Source: Endozoicomonas sp. 4G (GTDB lineage: Bacteria > Pseudomonadota > Gammaproteobacteria > Pseudomonadales > Endozoicomonadaceae). From it: a DNA stretch of 64,000 nucleotides. The position numbers were made by a program, and so were the translations under genes. The DNA is taken from NCBI RefSeq assembly GCF_023822025.1, contig NZ_CP082909.1:4501001-4565000 (forward strand). Reading direction: 5' to 3'. The notes under the pieces were generated by a model that was given only the letters and a program-made list of their open reading frames with translations, did not search any database and had not been told where the DNA came from. The stretch's first letter is position 1, and each line of letters starts with the position of its first letter. Positions 1-7,100 of this stretch are shown in pieces.

Positions 1-392
1 CGAGGGTCTTTCACCCGCTCCCGCAGGATCGGCATCTCTTCAATCATCGGCGCTATGCGCTGCTTGGAGGTACGCTTGGCCATATCCAGGGTGGGCAGCA
101 CATACATCATGGGACCGGGCGTATGATGAATCACATAGCCCAGCCAATTATTGCCACACTCCGTCCCTCCGACCTGCGCACCTTTCATAAAAACGACACG
201 CTCCACATCCGAAGAGGGGGACAGGCAATCCATAATTTCTTTGAGGTAAGGCGTCCGGGCGGTTCGCCAGCGTCCGGCTTCTTTGGCCGCCTTCATGGGC
301 AGAATGCGGTATTCATCAGCCCATTCTGAAACCGTCAGTCGTGTATCGGGTTTCAGGCCAGCAAAGAAACCGTCTATATAAGGACTGGACAT
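1..392 (-). CDS. Phage terminase large subunit (GpA-like), N-terminal part
   Basis: Reading leftward from ATG at 392 gives about 130 residues before the window ends. The start is MSSPYIDGFFAGLKP, followed by LTVSEWADEYRILP, WRTARTPYLKEIMD, a P-loop-like stretch VVFMKGAQVGGTECGNNWLG at about 66-85, and GPMMYVLPTLDMAKRTSK. This is the N-terminal ATPase half of lambda GpA-type terminase large subunits, which translocate DNA into the prohead and cut the concatemer; the KGAQVGGTE segment sits where GpA proteins carry their ATP-binding loop. It is truncated only by the window edge. The small subunit gene lies upstream on the same strand at 1884-2378, but two nuclease-type genes separate the pair, which is unusual. 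The family call rests on recognition of the motif series. Confidence 0.88.
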   Translation of the reverse strand, partial: MSSPYIDGFFAGLKPDTRLTVSEWADEYRILPMKAAKEAGRWRTARTPYLKEIMDCLSPSSDVERVVFMKGAQVGGTECGNNWLGYVIHHTPGPMMYVLPTLDMAKRTSKQRIAPMIEEMPILRERVKDP

Positions 393-412
393 AAGAAAAG
401 AGGACTCTATCC

Positions 413-676
413 GTGGCTAAGTCACAACTCCAAAGATTGCTCTGGTTGCAGGGAAACCAGTGTTTCTACTGTAAGAGAGTGCTTCAACCCTGTGATGCCA
501 GCATTGATCATGTCATACCTAAAAGCCTGGGAGGCCAGGATATCGTCGATAACAAGGTGGTCTGCTGCAAAACCATTAACCACGTATTTGCCGACATGCC
601 ACTGAAAGAAAAGTTGCGCTGCATTATTCAGTGGAAGGGGCAGATACCCTGCCCCAAAGCAACTCAAGCTAAGTAA
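413..676 (+). CDS. Small HNH endonuclease-like protein
   Basis: An 87-aa protein with GTG start at 413, preceded by an AGAGGA ribosome-binding site. It shows the compact HNH pattern: CFYCKRVL at about 17-24 (first zinc Cys pair), SIDHVIPKSLGG at about 31-42 (His and the beta-beta-alpha turn) and NKVVCCKTINHVFADM at about 47-62 (second Cys pair and Asn). HNH proteins nick or cut DNA with one metal ion; in HK97-type phages they assist terminase cleavage. Here the gene is divergent from the terminase large subunit (start codons about 20 bp apart) and convergent with the nuclease at 765-1811, so it may be an independently expressed accessory nuclease or homing gene. Only the HNH core is present; no DNA-recognition domain is visible. 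Confidence 0.82.
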   Translation: MAKSQLQRLLWLQGNQCFYCKRVLQPCDASIDHVIPKSLGGQDIVDNKVVCCKTINHVFADMPLKEKLRCIIQWKGQIPCPKATQAK

Positions 677-764
677 GCGTCAGAGCGCCCCGTATACCAG
701 CTTGCTATAAAGTCATGAGTACTCCAAATACTCAGTAAGCTAGAACCAACTACCCCACTGATAT

Positions 765-1811
765 CTATGGTATTTGTATGGATCCTTTGGCAACCATTAT
801 TGCATTCTTTAGAATCTTCATTGCTTCCCGTAAACGCTCAATCGTCTGATTAAAATCAAGCAAACCACTAGAGTTTGTTATACGCCAATCTTCGCAGATG
901 CATACAGTCATGTATTGGCCGTTCCCAAAGCGGGATGGTCGAGTGACTGTCAAACGGAAGGAATCATTTTTTGACACCGAAAGAATCTGCTTATGCCACT
1001 GACTTCTCAGCTGACGACGTTCCTCCTTATTGTTAACTGCTATTTTAAAACACAGCTTGTTTTGTTCTAGCTGGAGGTATTGCTCAGAATGCTCATCGCA
1101 AAAAGCGGACCACCAATAACCAAAGAAACCACCGGAAGGATTGGCAACATACCCCCAGTCTCCCGTACCCAGCTCTTCCTGCAATCGGATATAAAAACCG
1201 ATCCACTGGTCGCCAGTCCATTGAGCTACGTCGATGTTAAGGAAGCCCTTAACTCGATTTTCAATACCCTGCAAATGACCACGGTAGTCCAGCAGAATCT
1301 GATTACTTCCCAGATAACTATTCAAAATAGTCAGAAAATCCTGTCGGAGAAAAGGGGTATAGCCATTGTCTTTGACCACTTTATAAGATCCCTGATCGCG
1401 GGTTTGCAGATAAATCAGTATTATATTGTTACTATCATAATGCCTATTAGCTATTTCATATTTATAGCGTTCAAGTTGGTTGGAGTGCTGTTTAGTCCCA
1501 ACCTTGTCCTCAATAAGAACAGCATATTCACCGTTGATAATACAGAGGACATCGATATTACTGTCCTGTTTCCGGACTTGAACTGAATTGATGGTTTCAG
1601 GCAGAGTTTTCCCCTGCTTATGGAAAAGTGCATCTAAAAGGCTCAAACCACAGTTGTGCAGTTCTGCATTTTCATTTTTAAGCGCTGGGTCAGCCCAGCA
1701 GAGTAGCCAACAGATAAAGGCATCTTGGGAAAGCTCACTGGTAGCAAAACGGAAAATATTCGGAATAGTCATATTTTTTATCTCTAATGGTGCTGCATTT
1801 TTACCTGACAT
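765..1811 (-). CDS. PD-(D/E)XK nuclease superfamily protein
   Basis: 348 aa. Around residues 85-115 the sequence SNIDVLCIINGEYAVLIEDK, followed shortly by HSNQLERYK, matches the nuclease core D-x(n)-(E/D)-x-K with a downstream Gln-containing helix, as in the family of PD-(D/E)XK proteins often met in phage and defence islands. The C-terminal 150 residues are not recognised; they are rich in Trp and aromatics. A start at the second Met (MTIPNIFRF, about position 1772) is equally plausible because the family-like sequence begins there. It sits between the two terminase genes on the same strand, as a phage accessory gene would. A defence or DNA-degradation role is inference; the substrate cannot be told from sequence. 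Confidence 0.72.
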   Translation of the reverse strand: MSGKNAAPLEIKNMTIPNIFRFATSELSQDAFICWLLCWADPALKNENAELHNCGLSLLDALFHKQGKTLPETINSVQVRKQDSNIDVLCIINGEYAVLIEDKVGTKQHSNQLERYKYEIANRHYDSNNIILIYLQTRDQGSYKVVKDNGYTPFLRQDFLTILNSYLGSNQILLDYRGHLQGIENRVKGFLNIDVAQWTGDQWIGFYIRLQEELGTGDWGYVANPSGGFFGYWWSAFCDEHSEQYLQLEQNKLCFKIAVNNKEERRQLRSQWHKQILSVSKNDSFRLTVTRPSRFGNGQYMTVCICEDWRITNSSGLLDFNQTIERLREAMKILKNAIMVAKGSIQIP

Positions 1812-1883
1812 ATGCCATCACAACTTTACCCCACAGACAACTAAATTAAGGTTCAGCTAAAGCATCCACTAAAAAAATAATTC

Positions 1884-2378
1884 TCAGTCAATGTTCGCCA
1901 ATTTTTCCAGAGCCTGTTCAATTTCATTTTCTAATAACTGACGAACAGCCATTGAATCTTCTTCAGCAGCCAGAACATCGGCCAGACGATCCGGAATACC
2001 CAGCAAAGCATCCCTCAGCATTCTTCCCGCCCGGTAGGCATCTTCTCGAACTTTGCTGGCTTCAGTGAGCTTTCCGGCTTTTTCCTCATACTCCATTTTC
2101 GCCATCTTGGCCCTGAAAGCTTCTCGCATGGTGCGAGCCGTGACGAAATCCACCGCCTGCCTTGAATCGGTGGGAGCGACTGGCAGAGAGTCTGCCGAAA
2201 CAGGTGGCTTTCTCAATACGGTTGAGGGCTCAGCCTGAGCCTGAATCGCCTTCAGAGCCTCATCCGGGTTGATCTTGCCCTTGTGCAGGCGAATCTTGCC
2301 GGACTTGACCAGCTTGGCCACATATTGACGGCTCCAGCCCTGGCGTTTGGCGAATTCCGATTGCGAGATGAGTGTCAT
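1884..2378 (-). CDS. Phage terminase small subunit (Nu1-like)
   Basis: 164 aa. The N-terminus MTLISQSEFAKRQGWSRQYVAKLVKSGKIR is a winged-helix/MerR-like DNA-binding element, as in lambda gpNu1. An Ala/Pro-rich linker follows, then a helical region (MREAFRAKMAKMEYEEKAGKL, ASKVREDAYRAGRMLRDALLGIPDRLADVLA) typical of packaging small subunits that recognise the cos or pac site and recruit the large subunit. It is transcribed toward the terminase large subunit at the left edge, but about 1.5 kb of other genes intervene. The start ATG at 2378 has only a distant GGGGAGG upstream, so the exact start is uncertain. Confidence 0.82.
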   Translation of the reverse strand: MTLISQSEFAKRQGWSRQYVAKLVKSGKIRLHKGKINPDEALKAIQAQAEPSTVLRKPPVSADSLPVAPTDSRQAVDFVTARTMREAFRAKMAKMEYEEKAGKLTEASKVREDAYRAGRMLRDALLGIPDRLADVLAAEEDSMAVRQLLENEIEQALEKLANID

Positions 2379-2468
2379 AGCGGCCTGTATAACCTCCCCT
2401 GTCCCGCTGTGGCCGGATATGCCCTCCTGTGTCCGACAACTTATTGATTATTAATACTTTTTTTCTTG

Positions 2469-2483
2469 ATAACCCTTGGTTAT
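2469..2483. promoter_or_regulatory. Perfect inverted repeat in a divergent promoter region
   Basis: ATAACC-CTT-GGTTAT is a perfect 6-3-6 palindrome in the 154-bp AT-rich gap between the leftward terminase small subunit gene and the rightward gene at 2533. Its place and symmetry fit an operator. The cognate regulator is unknown. Confidence 0.4.
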
Positions 2484-2532
2484 AGAGCCTTACTGTACAT
2501 AACAAAAACAGACATCAAAAAGGAAACAAGCC

Positions 2533-2706
2533 ATGAACAAGAAGACCGAACAAGCCTTTGAAGAAATCGCCCAAAAGACCCTGCTGATGGAAACCCTCAA
2601 AACCCGAAACACCTCGCGAGATTTCGAAGAGGTGGCCGTCTGGCAAGTCAAAAAAGCTTTGGAACAGGCTTATCAACTGGGCCTGAAACACGGCCAAAAA
2701 CAATAA
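2533..2706 (+). CDS. Small phage protein, 57 aa, unknown
   Basis: ATG at 2533 is preceded by AAGGAAAC at good spacing and runs 57 codons to TAA at 2704-2706. The protein begins MNKKTEQAFEEIAQKTLLME and ends LEQAYQLGLKHGQKQ; it is predicted to be wholly helical and charged, with no transmembrane segment. It is followed 21 bp later by the DUF3489 gene with its own AAAAGGAG site, so the two probably form one transcript. I do not recognise a family. Ribosome-binding site, spacing and codon use support it as real despite its size. Confidence 0.6.
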   Translation: MNKKTEQAFEEIAQKTLLMETLKTRNTSRDFEEVAVWQVKKALEQAYQLGLKHGQKQ

Positions 2707-2727
2707 CCCCCCAAAAGGAGAAGCACC

Positions 2728-3207
2728 ATGAAAACAACAAAACTCACTGCCAGCCAGAAGGCTGTTCTCAAGCAAGCCGCTAAGACAGGAACCCTTCACA
2801 CTTCCGAACTCACCCTGAAAGGAGGTGCCCGGAAGAAAGTACTGGACAGTCTGACCAGTAAGGGCTTTCTGATCCGGATGAAAAAGGCTGACACCTACGA
2901 CATCAGTCCTCAGGGCAAGGCAGCCATCGGCCTTCCGATAGACGACCAACCTGCCCGGAAAGGCAAGATCCGCACCGGCACCAAACTCCACAAGGTGATT
3001 GAGCTACTGAGCCGACCCGAGGGCGCGGAGATCCACGAAATCATGCGCGAGACCGGCTGGCAGCAGCACACCGTTCGCGGCACCCTGGCCGGAGCCCTGA
3101 AAAAACGACTGGGGCTGACCATTGAATCGGAGAAGCCTGAAGGCAAGGATCGCATTTACCGGATCACCGCCGGGCTGGAAGCGCTCTTTGAGGGAGAGAC
3201 TGCATGA
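2728..3207 (+). CDS. DUF3489 helix-turn-helix protein
   Basis: 159 aa. The N-terminal half (SQKAVLKQAAKTGTLHTSEL, KKVLDSLTSKGFLIRMKKAD) looks like a winged helix. The C-terminal half, from about residue 85, TKLHKVIELLSRPEGAEIHE then MRETGWQQHTVRGTLAGALK and LGLTIESEKPEG, is the diagnostic DUF3489 sequence. In many proteobacteria DUF3489, DUF2924 and a large serine recombinase form one mobile cassette. Here DUF2924 and the recombinase are about 13 kb away at 16460-18269 inside the same prophage, so the cassette is split. A DNA-binding role is inferred from the helix-turn-helix; the precise function is unknown. A possible 18-codon ORF (3204-3260) overlaps the stop in an ATGA arrangement and leads into the next gene. 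Confidence 0.8.
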   Translation: MKTTKLTASQKAVLKQAAKTGTLHTSELTLKGGARKKVLDSLTSKGFLIRMKKADTYDISPQGKAAIGLPIDDQPARKGKIRTGTKLHKVIELLSRPEGAEIHEIMRETGWQQHTVRGTLAGALKKRLGLTIESEKPEGKDRIYRITAGLEALFEGETA

Positions 3208-3256
3208 GCAACCGCTCGCACATTGCAAGGCGGCTGGCAGATAGGGGACCTCAATC

Positions 3257-3625
3257 ATGAGAGCCCCTATCCTGCTGGCCGTTGAACTCAGTAGTGGATC
3301 CTTCCTCTCCTGCCGCCTGCGCCATCCTGATCGTCACACTCTCCCAAGCCTCAAACGCTGGTACCGAACCTTGCCTGAAGCCATCTTCCTGATCCAGTTG
3401 GGAGACCTGCACTACCTGAAAGGAAAACAGGCTTCTGCATTACATCGAGACTGGGGAGAAAACTGGCCAGATCATCAGCCTCGTATCAGTCCCACCCTCA
3501 ATCATCTGAAGGCATTGGCTCGCAGTTTGAAGATCAACACCCTGCTCTGTCACCAGAATCAACAATGGTTTGAATTGAGTCTTAAATCTGTCAACCAGGT
3601 TGACAATCCTGACCGCAAAGGTTGA
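3257..3625 (+). CDS. Hypothetical protein, 122 aa
   Basis: Starts with ATG at 3257, overlapping the end of a tiny 18-codon ORF that itself overlaps the DUF3489 stop, so it looks translationally coupled to that operon. The sequence begins MRAPILLAVELSSGSFLSCR and contains WYRTLPEAIFLIQLGDLHYL. It has no signal peptide or membrane helix and is moderately basic. Family not recognised. Its 3' end runs into a cluster of TGTCAACC/GGTTGACA repeats (from 3589), so the last 13 codons are repeat-derived. Probably a phage accessory gene. Confidence 0.55.
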   Translation: MRAPILLAVELSSGSFLSCRLRHPDRHTLPSLKRWYRTLPEAIFLIQLGDLHYLKGKQASALHRDWGENWPDHQPRISPTLNHLKALARSLKINTLLCHQNQQWFELSLKSVNQVDNPDRKG

Positions 3626-3716
3626 CAGTTTGGTTAACAAAATCCCTGACTGGTTGACACCGGGAAACCCCGTCATTACTGGGCTGAAGCCCAATTTGTC
3701 AACCTGAGTGTCAACC
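3589..3716. repeat. Cluster of TGTCAACC / GGTTGACA sites
   Basis: Within 128 bp there are six copies in both orientations: the fused palindrome TGTCAACC-A-GGTTGACA sharing bases at 3589-3605, GGTTGACA at 3620 and 3652, and TGTCAACC at 3697 and 3709, plus a near copy GGTTAACA at 3632. The cluster covers the 3' end of the 122-aa gene and part of the gap before the holin stop. Two direct AGAAGACGCCT copies follow at 3769 and 3804. The rest of the gap to 3888 holds nothing else I can name. This looks like a multi-site operator, centromere-like or replication element. Confidence 0.6.
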
Positions 3717-3888
3717 CCGATTTTCACTCTGTCGCTGGCGCTTTTCCGCGCTGATGCATACCCGCACTAGAAGACGCCTCCCAGGGACCCCGGGGCAGTC
3801 GTCAGAAGACGCCTTTCAAACGTTCTTTTTGATCTTGAGACGCTCCCTGCATTAAAAAAGAATCGCTCAGATCGGCTTAAATTAAGCC

Positions 3889-4257
3889 TCAGCTTTTCCA
3901 TGTTCTTGTTACCTTTTCCAGCCCACGGCTGGCAATGTATCCACCGATGCCCAGCTGTATGATGCTGAACAGTTTCAGCTCCACCGCTTCGGTAAGATTC
4001 GGTGCTGACCAGCCCATCCATCGACACACGACCAAAGACGTAAAGACCAGCATTACCATGGGACGCCAGTTTCTTTGTAGCCAGCTTTCACCCTGAGCCT
4101 CGGCTTTAACGACAGAAGCCTTTTGCTCCAGTTCGTTCAGCTCACCGTTGAGCAGCATCCTGGTGAGCTCAACCTTGGCTTCTTTGGCTTTGTTCGCATC
4201 AGGAAAAAGCTTGTCGATAACCTTCCCGATCACCGGAATGGCAGCCACCAGACTCAC
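3889..4257 (-). CDS. Phage holin, 3TM type
   Basis: Using the GTG at 4257 (preceded by GGGAGG, and overlapping the endolysin stop as GTGA) gives 122 aa. The sequence VSLVAAIPVIGKVIDKLFPD, ANKAKEAKVELTRMLLNGEL, then GESWLQRNWRPMVMLVFTSL and LKLFSIIQLGIGGYIASRG matches the 3TM holin family: an N-terminal hydrophobic stretch, a charged amphipathic middle and a final membrane region. Holins make holes in the inner membrane to release the endolysin. Translational coupling to the endolysin gene just upstream supports a lysis cassette. A longer in-frame start at 4293 exists but lies inside the endolysin gene without a better ribosome-binding site. Confidence 0.85.
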   Translation of the reverse strand: MSLVAAIPVIGKVIDKLFPDANKAKEAKVELTRMLLNGELNELEQKASVVKAEAQGESWLQRNWRPMVMLVFTSLVVCRWMGWSAPNLTEAVELKLFSIIQLGIGGYIASRGLEKVTRTWKS

Positions 4258-4697
4258 CGTTTGCCTCCCAGCATTTCTTCCTGTCTCAGCCACTGGTGCA
4301 CATCAAAGTTAGGACAGGTCTTCACCTTGCTGAAGTGATGATGACCATGAACGACAGCGTTTGGATAAATAGCTTGATGGCCAGCCACCAGAAGCTTCAG
4401 CATTCGTTTCTGTTGCGGAGTGAAGTTATCTTCCGGCTCGTTGTGCTCATTCAGGCCACCCACCAGACAGATACCCACACTCTCATGGTTGTGGTATTTG
4501 ACATGAGCACCCCAGTTTTCAATGGGACGACCCTGCTTTACGGAACCGTCTCGCTCAATCACCCAGTGATAACCAATATCCAGAAAGGCCCGCTCCATGG
4601 TGTGCCAGCGTTTGATGTCTTCAAAAGTAACGTGTTGGTTAGCCCGGGTGTCCGAGCAATGAACGACGATGTAATTAGTTTCCTTACGCTTGCCCAT
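4254..4697 (-). CDS. Endolysin: N-acetylmuramoyl-L-alanine amidase (T7 lysozyme-like)
   Basis: 147 aa. The zinc amidase_2 fold is clear: YIVVHCSDT (His at about 13), KRWHTMERAFLDIGYHWVIE (Tyr/His region), GRPIENWGAHVKYHNHESVG, then VVHGHHHFSKVKTCPNFDV with the second zinc His and the Lys/Cys pair of T7 lysozyme (KxxCP). No signal peptide, so export depends on a holin, whose gene follows with a GTGA overlap. It cleaves the amide bond between N-acetylmuramic acid and L-alanine in peptidoglycan. The length is close to that of T7 lysozyme (about 150 aa). Confidence 0.93.
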   Translation of the reverse strand: MGKRKETNYIVVHCSDTRANQHVTFEDIKRWHTMERAFLDIGYHWVIERDGSVKQGRPIENWGAHVKYHNHESVGICLVGGLNEHNEPEDNFTPQQKRMLKLLVAGHQAIYPNAVVHGHHHFSKVKTCPNFDVHQWLRQEEMLGGKR

Positions 4698-4713
4698 GTT
4701 TCATCCCCTGAGT

Positions 4714-4989
4714 TTATGTTTTAAGAAAGTAAGCCAGCAGCCCAATAGCAGCGGTCAGCACAATCCAGCCGAAGCGTTCGATATAGCCCAGCATTACGCC
4801 CCGGCGACTGGCCTGGAACTCCAGCTTCCGGATGCGCTTCTCCTGCTCATCCAGGCGTTCATCCTGACGGGAAAGGTTGTTAGTCTGGTGAGTGATTCGT
4901 TCCTCGATCATGGACAGACGAGAAACGGCATCACTCAGTTTGTCGAGCTTTGAATCAATCTGATCCAGTCGCCTTGAGAGTTCGTCCAT
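4714..4989 (-). CDS. Phage coiled-coil single-pass membrane protein
   Basis: With ATG at 4989 (AAGGAAG just upstream) the product is 91 aa. It is a long coiled coil (MDELSRRLDQIDSKLDKLSD, EERITHQTNNLSRQDERLDE) followed by one C-terminal membrane helix (FGWIVLTAAIGLLAYFL). This layout is like XhlA-type or spanin-like accessory proteins in lysis cassettes. It overlaps the 3' end of the methyltransferase gene by 35 bp and precedes the endolysin by 16 bp, so it belongs to the same transcript. The alternative start at 5013 has no good site. An inner-membrane lysis accessory role is inferred from layout and neighbours. Confidence 0.7.
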   Translation of the reverse strand: MDELSRRLDQIDSKLDKLSDAVSRLSMIEERITHQTNNLSRQDERLDEQEKRIRKLEFQASRRGVMLGYIERFGWIVLTAAIGLLAYFLKT

Positions 4990-6232
4990 CACGGTCTTCC
5001 TTGACCTGGGCAAAGGTCAGATTGTTGGATTCAAGGTAGGCTTCCTTGCCTGTGTACTCCTCCCATCGACGCACGATCACGTCCACGTATTTGGGATCCA
5101 GCTCAGTGAGCCGGGCACTGCGGTGTGACTTCTCGCAGGCGATCAATGTGGAGCCGGAGCCGCCAAACAGATCCAACACGATGTCGTGTGTCTTGGAAGA
5201 GTTGCGAACAGCACGTTCTACCAGCTCCACGGGTTTCATGGTGGGATGCAGGTCGTTTCTGGCAGGCTTGCTGTAGAACCAGACATCGCCCTGATCCCGG
5301 GCACCACACCAGAAATGTTCGTTGCCTTCCTTCCAACCGTAGAGGATCGGTTCGTATTGTCGTTGGTAATCGGAACGACCCAATGTGAAGGTATTCTTGG
5401 CCCAGATGATAAACGTAGACCACTTGCCACCGGCTTCCCGAAAAGCGTTCTGGAGCGTGTCCAGTTCAGACGACGACATGCAGATATAAATCGCTCCCTT
5501 ACAGACTCCAAGCAGGTTGGTCATGGCGGCCAGCAGGAAAGCGTGAAACTCAGAGCCGAGATTATCGTTCTTGATTCGGCGATCTTTTTTCGCTTTGGTG
5601 TTTTTCCCGGGGTTGGCGTAGTCGACGTTGTAAGGCGGATCGGTGAACACCATATCCGCCAGCTGGCCTGCCATCAGGGTTTCCACATCGGCCTGTTCGG
5701 TGGCACTGCCGCACAGCACCCGGTGATTTCCCAGAACCCAAAGATCACCCAGCTGGCTGACGGGATGCTCTTCCGGCTCAGGAATTTCATCATCGTCGGT
5801 CTGCCCTTCAGGCTCGTCCACCAGCAGCAGACCTTCCAGTTCTTCGTCGGAAAAGCCCATCAGGTCCAGATCGAAGTCCAGGGCATCAAGCTCTGCCAGT
5901 TCTTGCTTGAGCAGCTCTTCGTCCCAGCCCGAGTTGGCCGTGATCTGGTTGTCGGCAATGATCAGCGCCCGACGCTGGGTTTCGGACAGGTGTCCCAACA
6001 CAATCACAGGGACAGTTTCCATGCCCAGCTGCTTCGCCGCCATAAGACGACCATGACCGGCTACGATCACATCGTCACTGCCCACCAGCACCGGATTAAC
6101 AAACCCGAACTCCTCGATGGACCGGGCAATCTGGCTCACCTGCTCATCGGAGTGAGTCCGGGCATTGTTGGCGTAGGGCACCAGGGTGGCGACGGGGCGA
6201 TGTTCGATGGCTTCGACAAGGATTCTGGACAT
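4955..6232 (-). CDS. ParB-like domain / DNA N4- or N6-methyltransferase fusion
   Basis: 425 aa. The N-terminal ParB/Srx-like domain at about 7-100 includes VIVAGHGRLMAAKQLG (GxGR-type motif at 58-62). An acidic linker follows at about 125-155. The methyltransferase domain has the catalytic motif DPPY at 198-201 and the AdoMet motif LDLFGGSGST at about 354-362, the order usual for beta-class amino methyltransferases. Phages carry this fusion widely; it probably methylates phage DNA to evade restriction or to mark it for packaging. The ParB-like part may act as a DNA-binding or nuclease module. The 185-bp gap to the next gene upstream (6418) contains no further gene. Confidence 0.92.
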   Translation of the reverse strand: MSRILVEAIEHRPVATLVPYANNARTHSDEQVSQIARSIEEFGFVNPVLVGSDDVIVAGHGRLMAAKQLGMETVPVIVLGHLSETQRRALIIADNQITANSGWDEELLKQELAELDALDFDLDLMGFSDEELEGLLLVDEPEGQTDDDEIPEPEEHPVSQLGDLWVLGNHRVLCGSATEQADVETLMAGQLADMVFTDPPYNVDYANPGKNTKAKKDRRIKNDNLGSEFHAFLLAAMTNLLGVCKGAIYICMSSSELDTLQNAFREAGGKWSTFIIWAKNTFTLGRSDYQRQYEPILYGWKEGNEHFWCGARDQGDVWFYSKPARNDLHPTMKPVELVERAVRNSSKTHDIVLDLFGGSGSTLIACEKSHRSARLTELDPKYVDVIVRRWEEYTGKEAYLESNNLTFAQVKEDRDGRTLKATGSD

Positions 6233-6417
6233 GGTTCTTCCGTGATTTCCAGACGTAAAAAAACCTCAGACCGGGGAGGTGTGAGGTTCAGGTGCAGTTC
6301 GCTTCGAGCTTAGCGTTAATTCTTGTCAAATTTGGCGAAAGTGTCCAATACTCCCAATACGGACTTTAAGCGACATTGGCAGACAAGCACCGCTATAAAC
6401 GCTCTACATTGGTCAAA

Positions 6418-6798
6418 TTACCCTGATTTATTTTGCAAAATGTGGATGGAAATCCGATTTATGGCCTTACACCAGTGCCCATAGGCTGTTTTTCGATTCA
6501 CGCCCAAGTCGTCCGCAATCAATCGCCAGGGCAGTCCTGAAGCACGTAGCCAGATCAGCCTTCGCTCCTCTTCGTCCACCCATCGCAACCATCGCATGCA
6601 CTGCACCATTCGATCCACTTCGTCTTCCGAAGGATCGGGCAGCCTCAGGATTTTGTTTTCTCCCTGGTAGACCTCCCAGCGGTTGGGATTGATCTCCGGC
6701 CAGAAAGCGGAGTACCGGAGATTGATACCTGACGACACTCGTCGTGCCACCAGCCAGGCTTCCCGATAGCGATTGGCCAGTTCATCCTTGCACTCCAT
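6418..6798 (-). CDS. Phage HTH regulator (DUF6362-like)
   Basis: 126 aa, ATG at 6798 with AGGAG 9 nt upstream. The C-terminal part, EEERRLIWLRASGLPWRLIA then DDLGVNRKTAYGHWCKAINR, is a sigma-70 region 4-like helix-turn-helix. The N-terminal half (YREAWLVARRVSSG, LRYSAFWPEINPNRWEVYQG) resembles small DUF6362 phage proteins with a conserved aromatic WPE region. It sits between the replication genes and the methyltransferase/lysis genes, the place of late-gene regulators or antiterminators. That function is inferred from position; the family itself is uncharacterised. Confidence 0.68.
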   Translation of the reverse strand: MECKDELANRYREAWLVARRVSSGINLRYSAFWPEINPNRWEVYQGENKILRLPDPSEDEVDRMVQCMRWLRWVDEEERRLIWLRASGLPWRLIADDLGVNRKTAYGHWCKAINRISIHILQNKSG

Positions 6799-6821
6799 GA
6801 CTTCAGCTCCTGTGGTTTTGT

Positions 6822-6861
6822 TATACAGGCGAGGCCGACCTCAAGGAGGCTCGCCTGTATA
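6822..6861. promoter_or_regulatory. 12-bp-arm hairpin in 5' leader of the HTH gene
   Basis: TATACAGGCGAG (6822-6833) and CTCGCCTGTATA (6850-6861) are perfect 12-bp inverted arms separated by 16 bp. The structure ends about 24 nt upstream of the start codon at 6798, so it would fold in the leader mRNA or act as an operator. No T-run follows on the minus strand, which argues against a simple terminator. Confidence 0.5.
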
Positions 6862-6883
6862 TATTTATATATACGGTGTTGTT

Positions 6884-7069
6884 GAATTCTGAAAACTAGA
6901 AAATAGTGCTTAATAAACAATCAGTTATAGACTTCGGATACCAGAATTCGGAAAAACTGAGTTGAATTCTAAAAAGCCCGCATAACCATTTGAAATCCTT
7001 TTAAAAATAAGTTCTCAGCCAGATTTCAATTTTTTTGAATTCTGCGAATTCTGAAATCTGGCCGAATTC
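6884..7069. repeat. Six GAATTC-centred repeats in a phage intergenic region
   Basis: GAATTC occurs at 6884, 6944, 6964, 7037, 7046 and 7064, mostly in the longer form GAATTCTGAAA or its near variants. The whole gap between the primase-helicase stop (7101) and the HTH gene start (6798) is AT-rich and otherwise empty. Such iterated palindromic sites beside replication genes suggest replication iterons or a regulator-binding array. Confidence 0.6.
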
Positions 7070-7100
7070 TGAAAGGCCATTTTCAGACGGTTTCTGACTT

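Noticed and set aside
5186..6313. 375-codon plus-strand frame
   Set aside because: Antisense to the clear ParB-methyltransferase gene; the product has no recognisable motif.
3589..7069. Possible CRISPR arrays at the two repeat clusters
   Set aside because: Repeats are 6-12 bp, irregularly spaced and in both orientations; no spacers of constant length and no cas genes.
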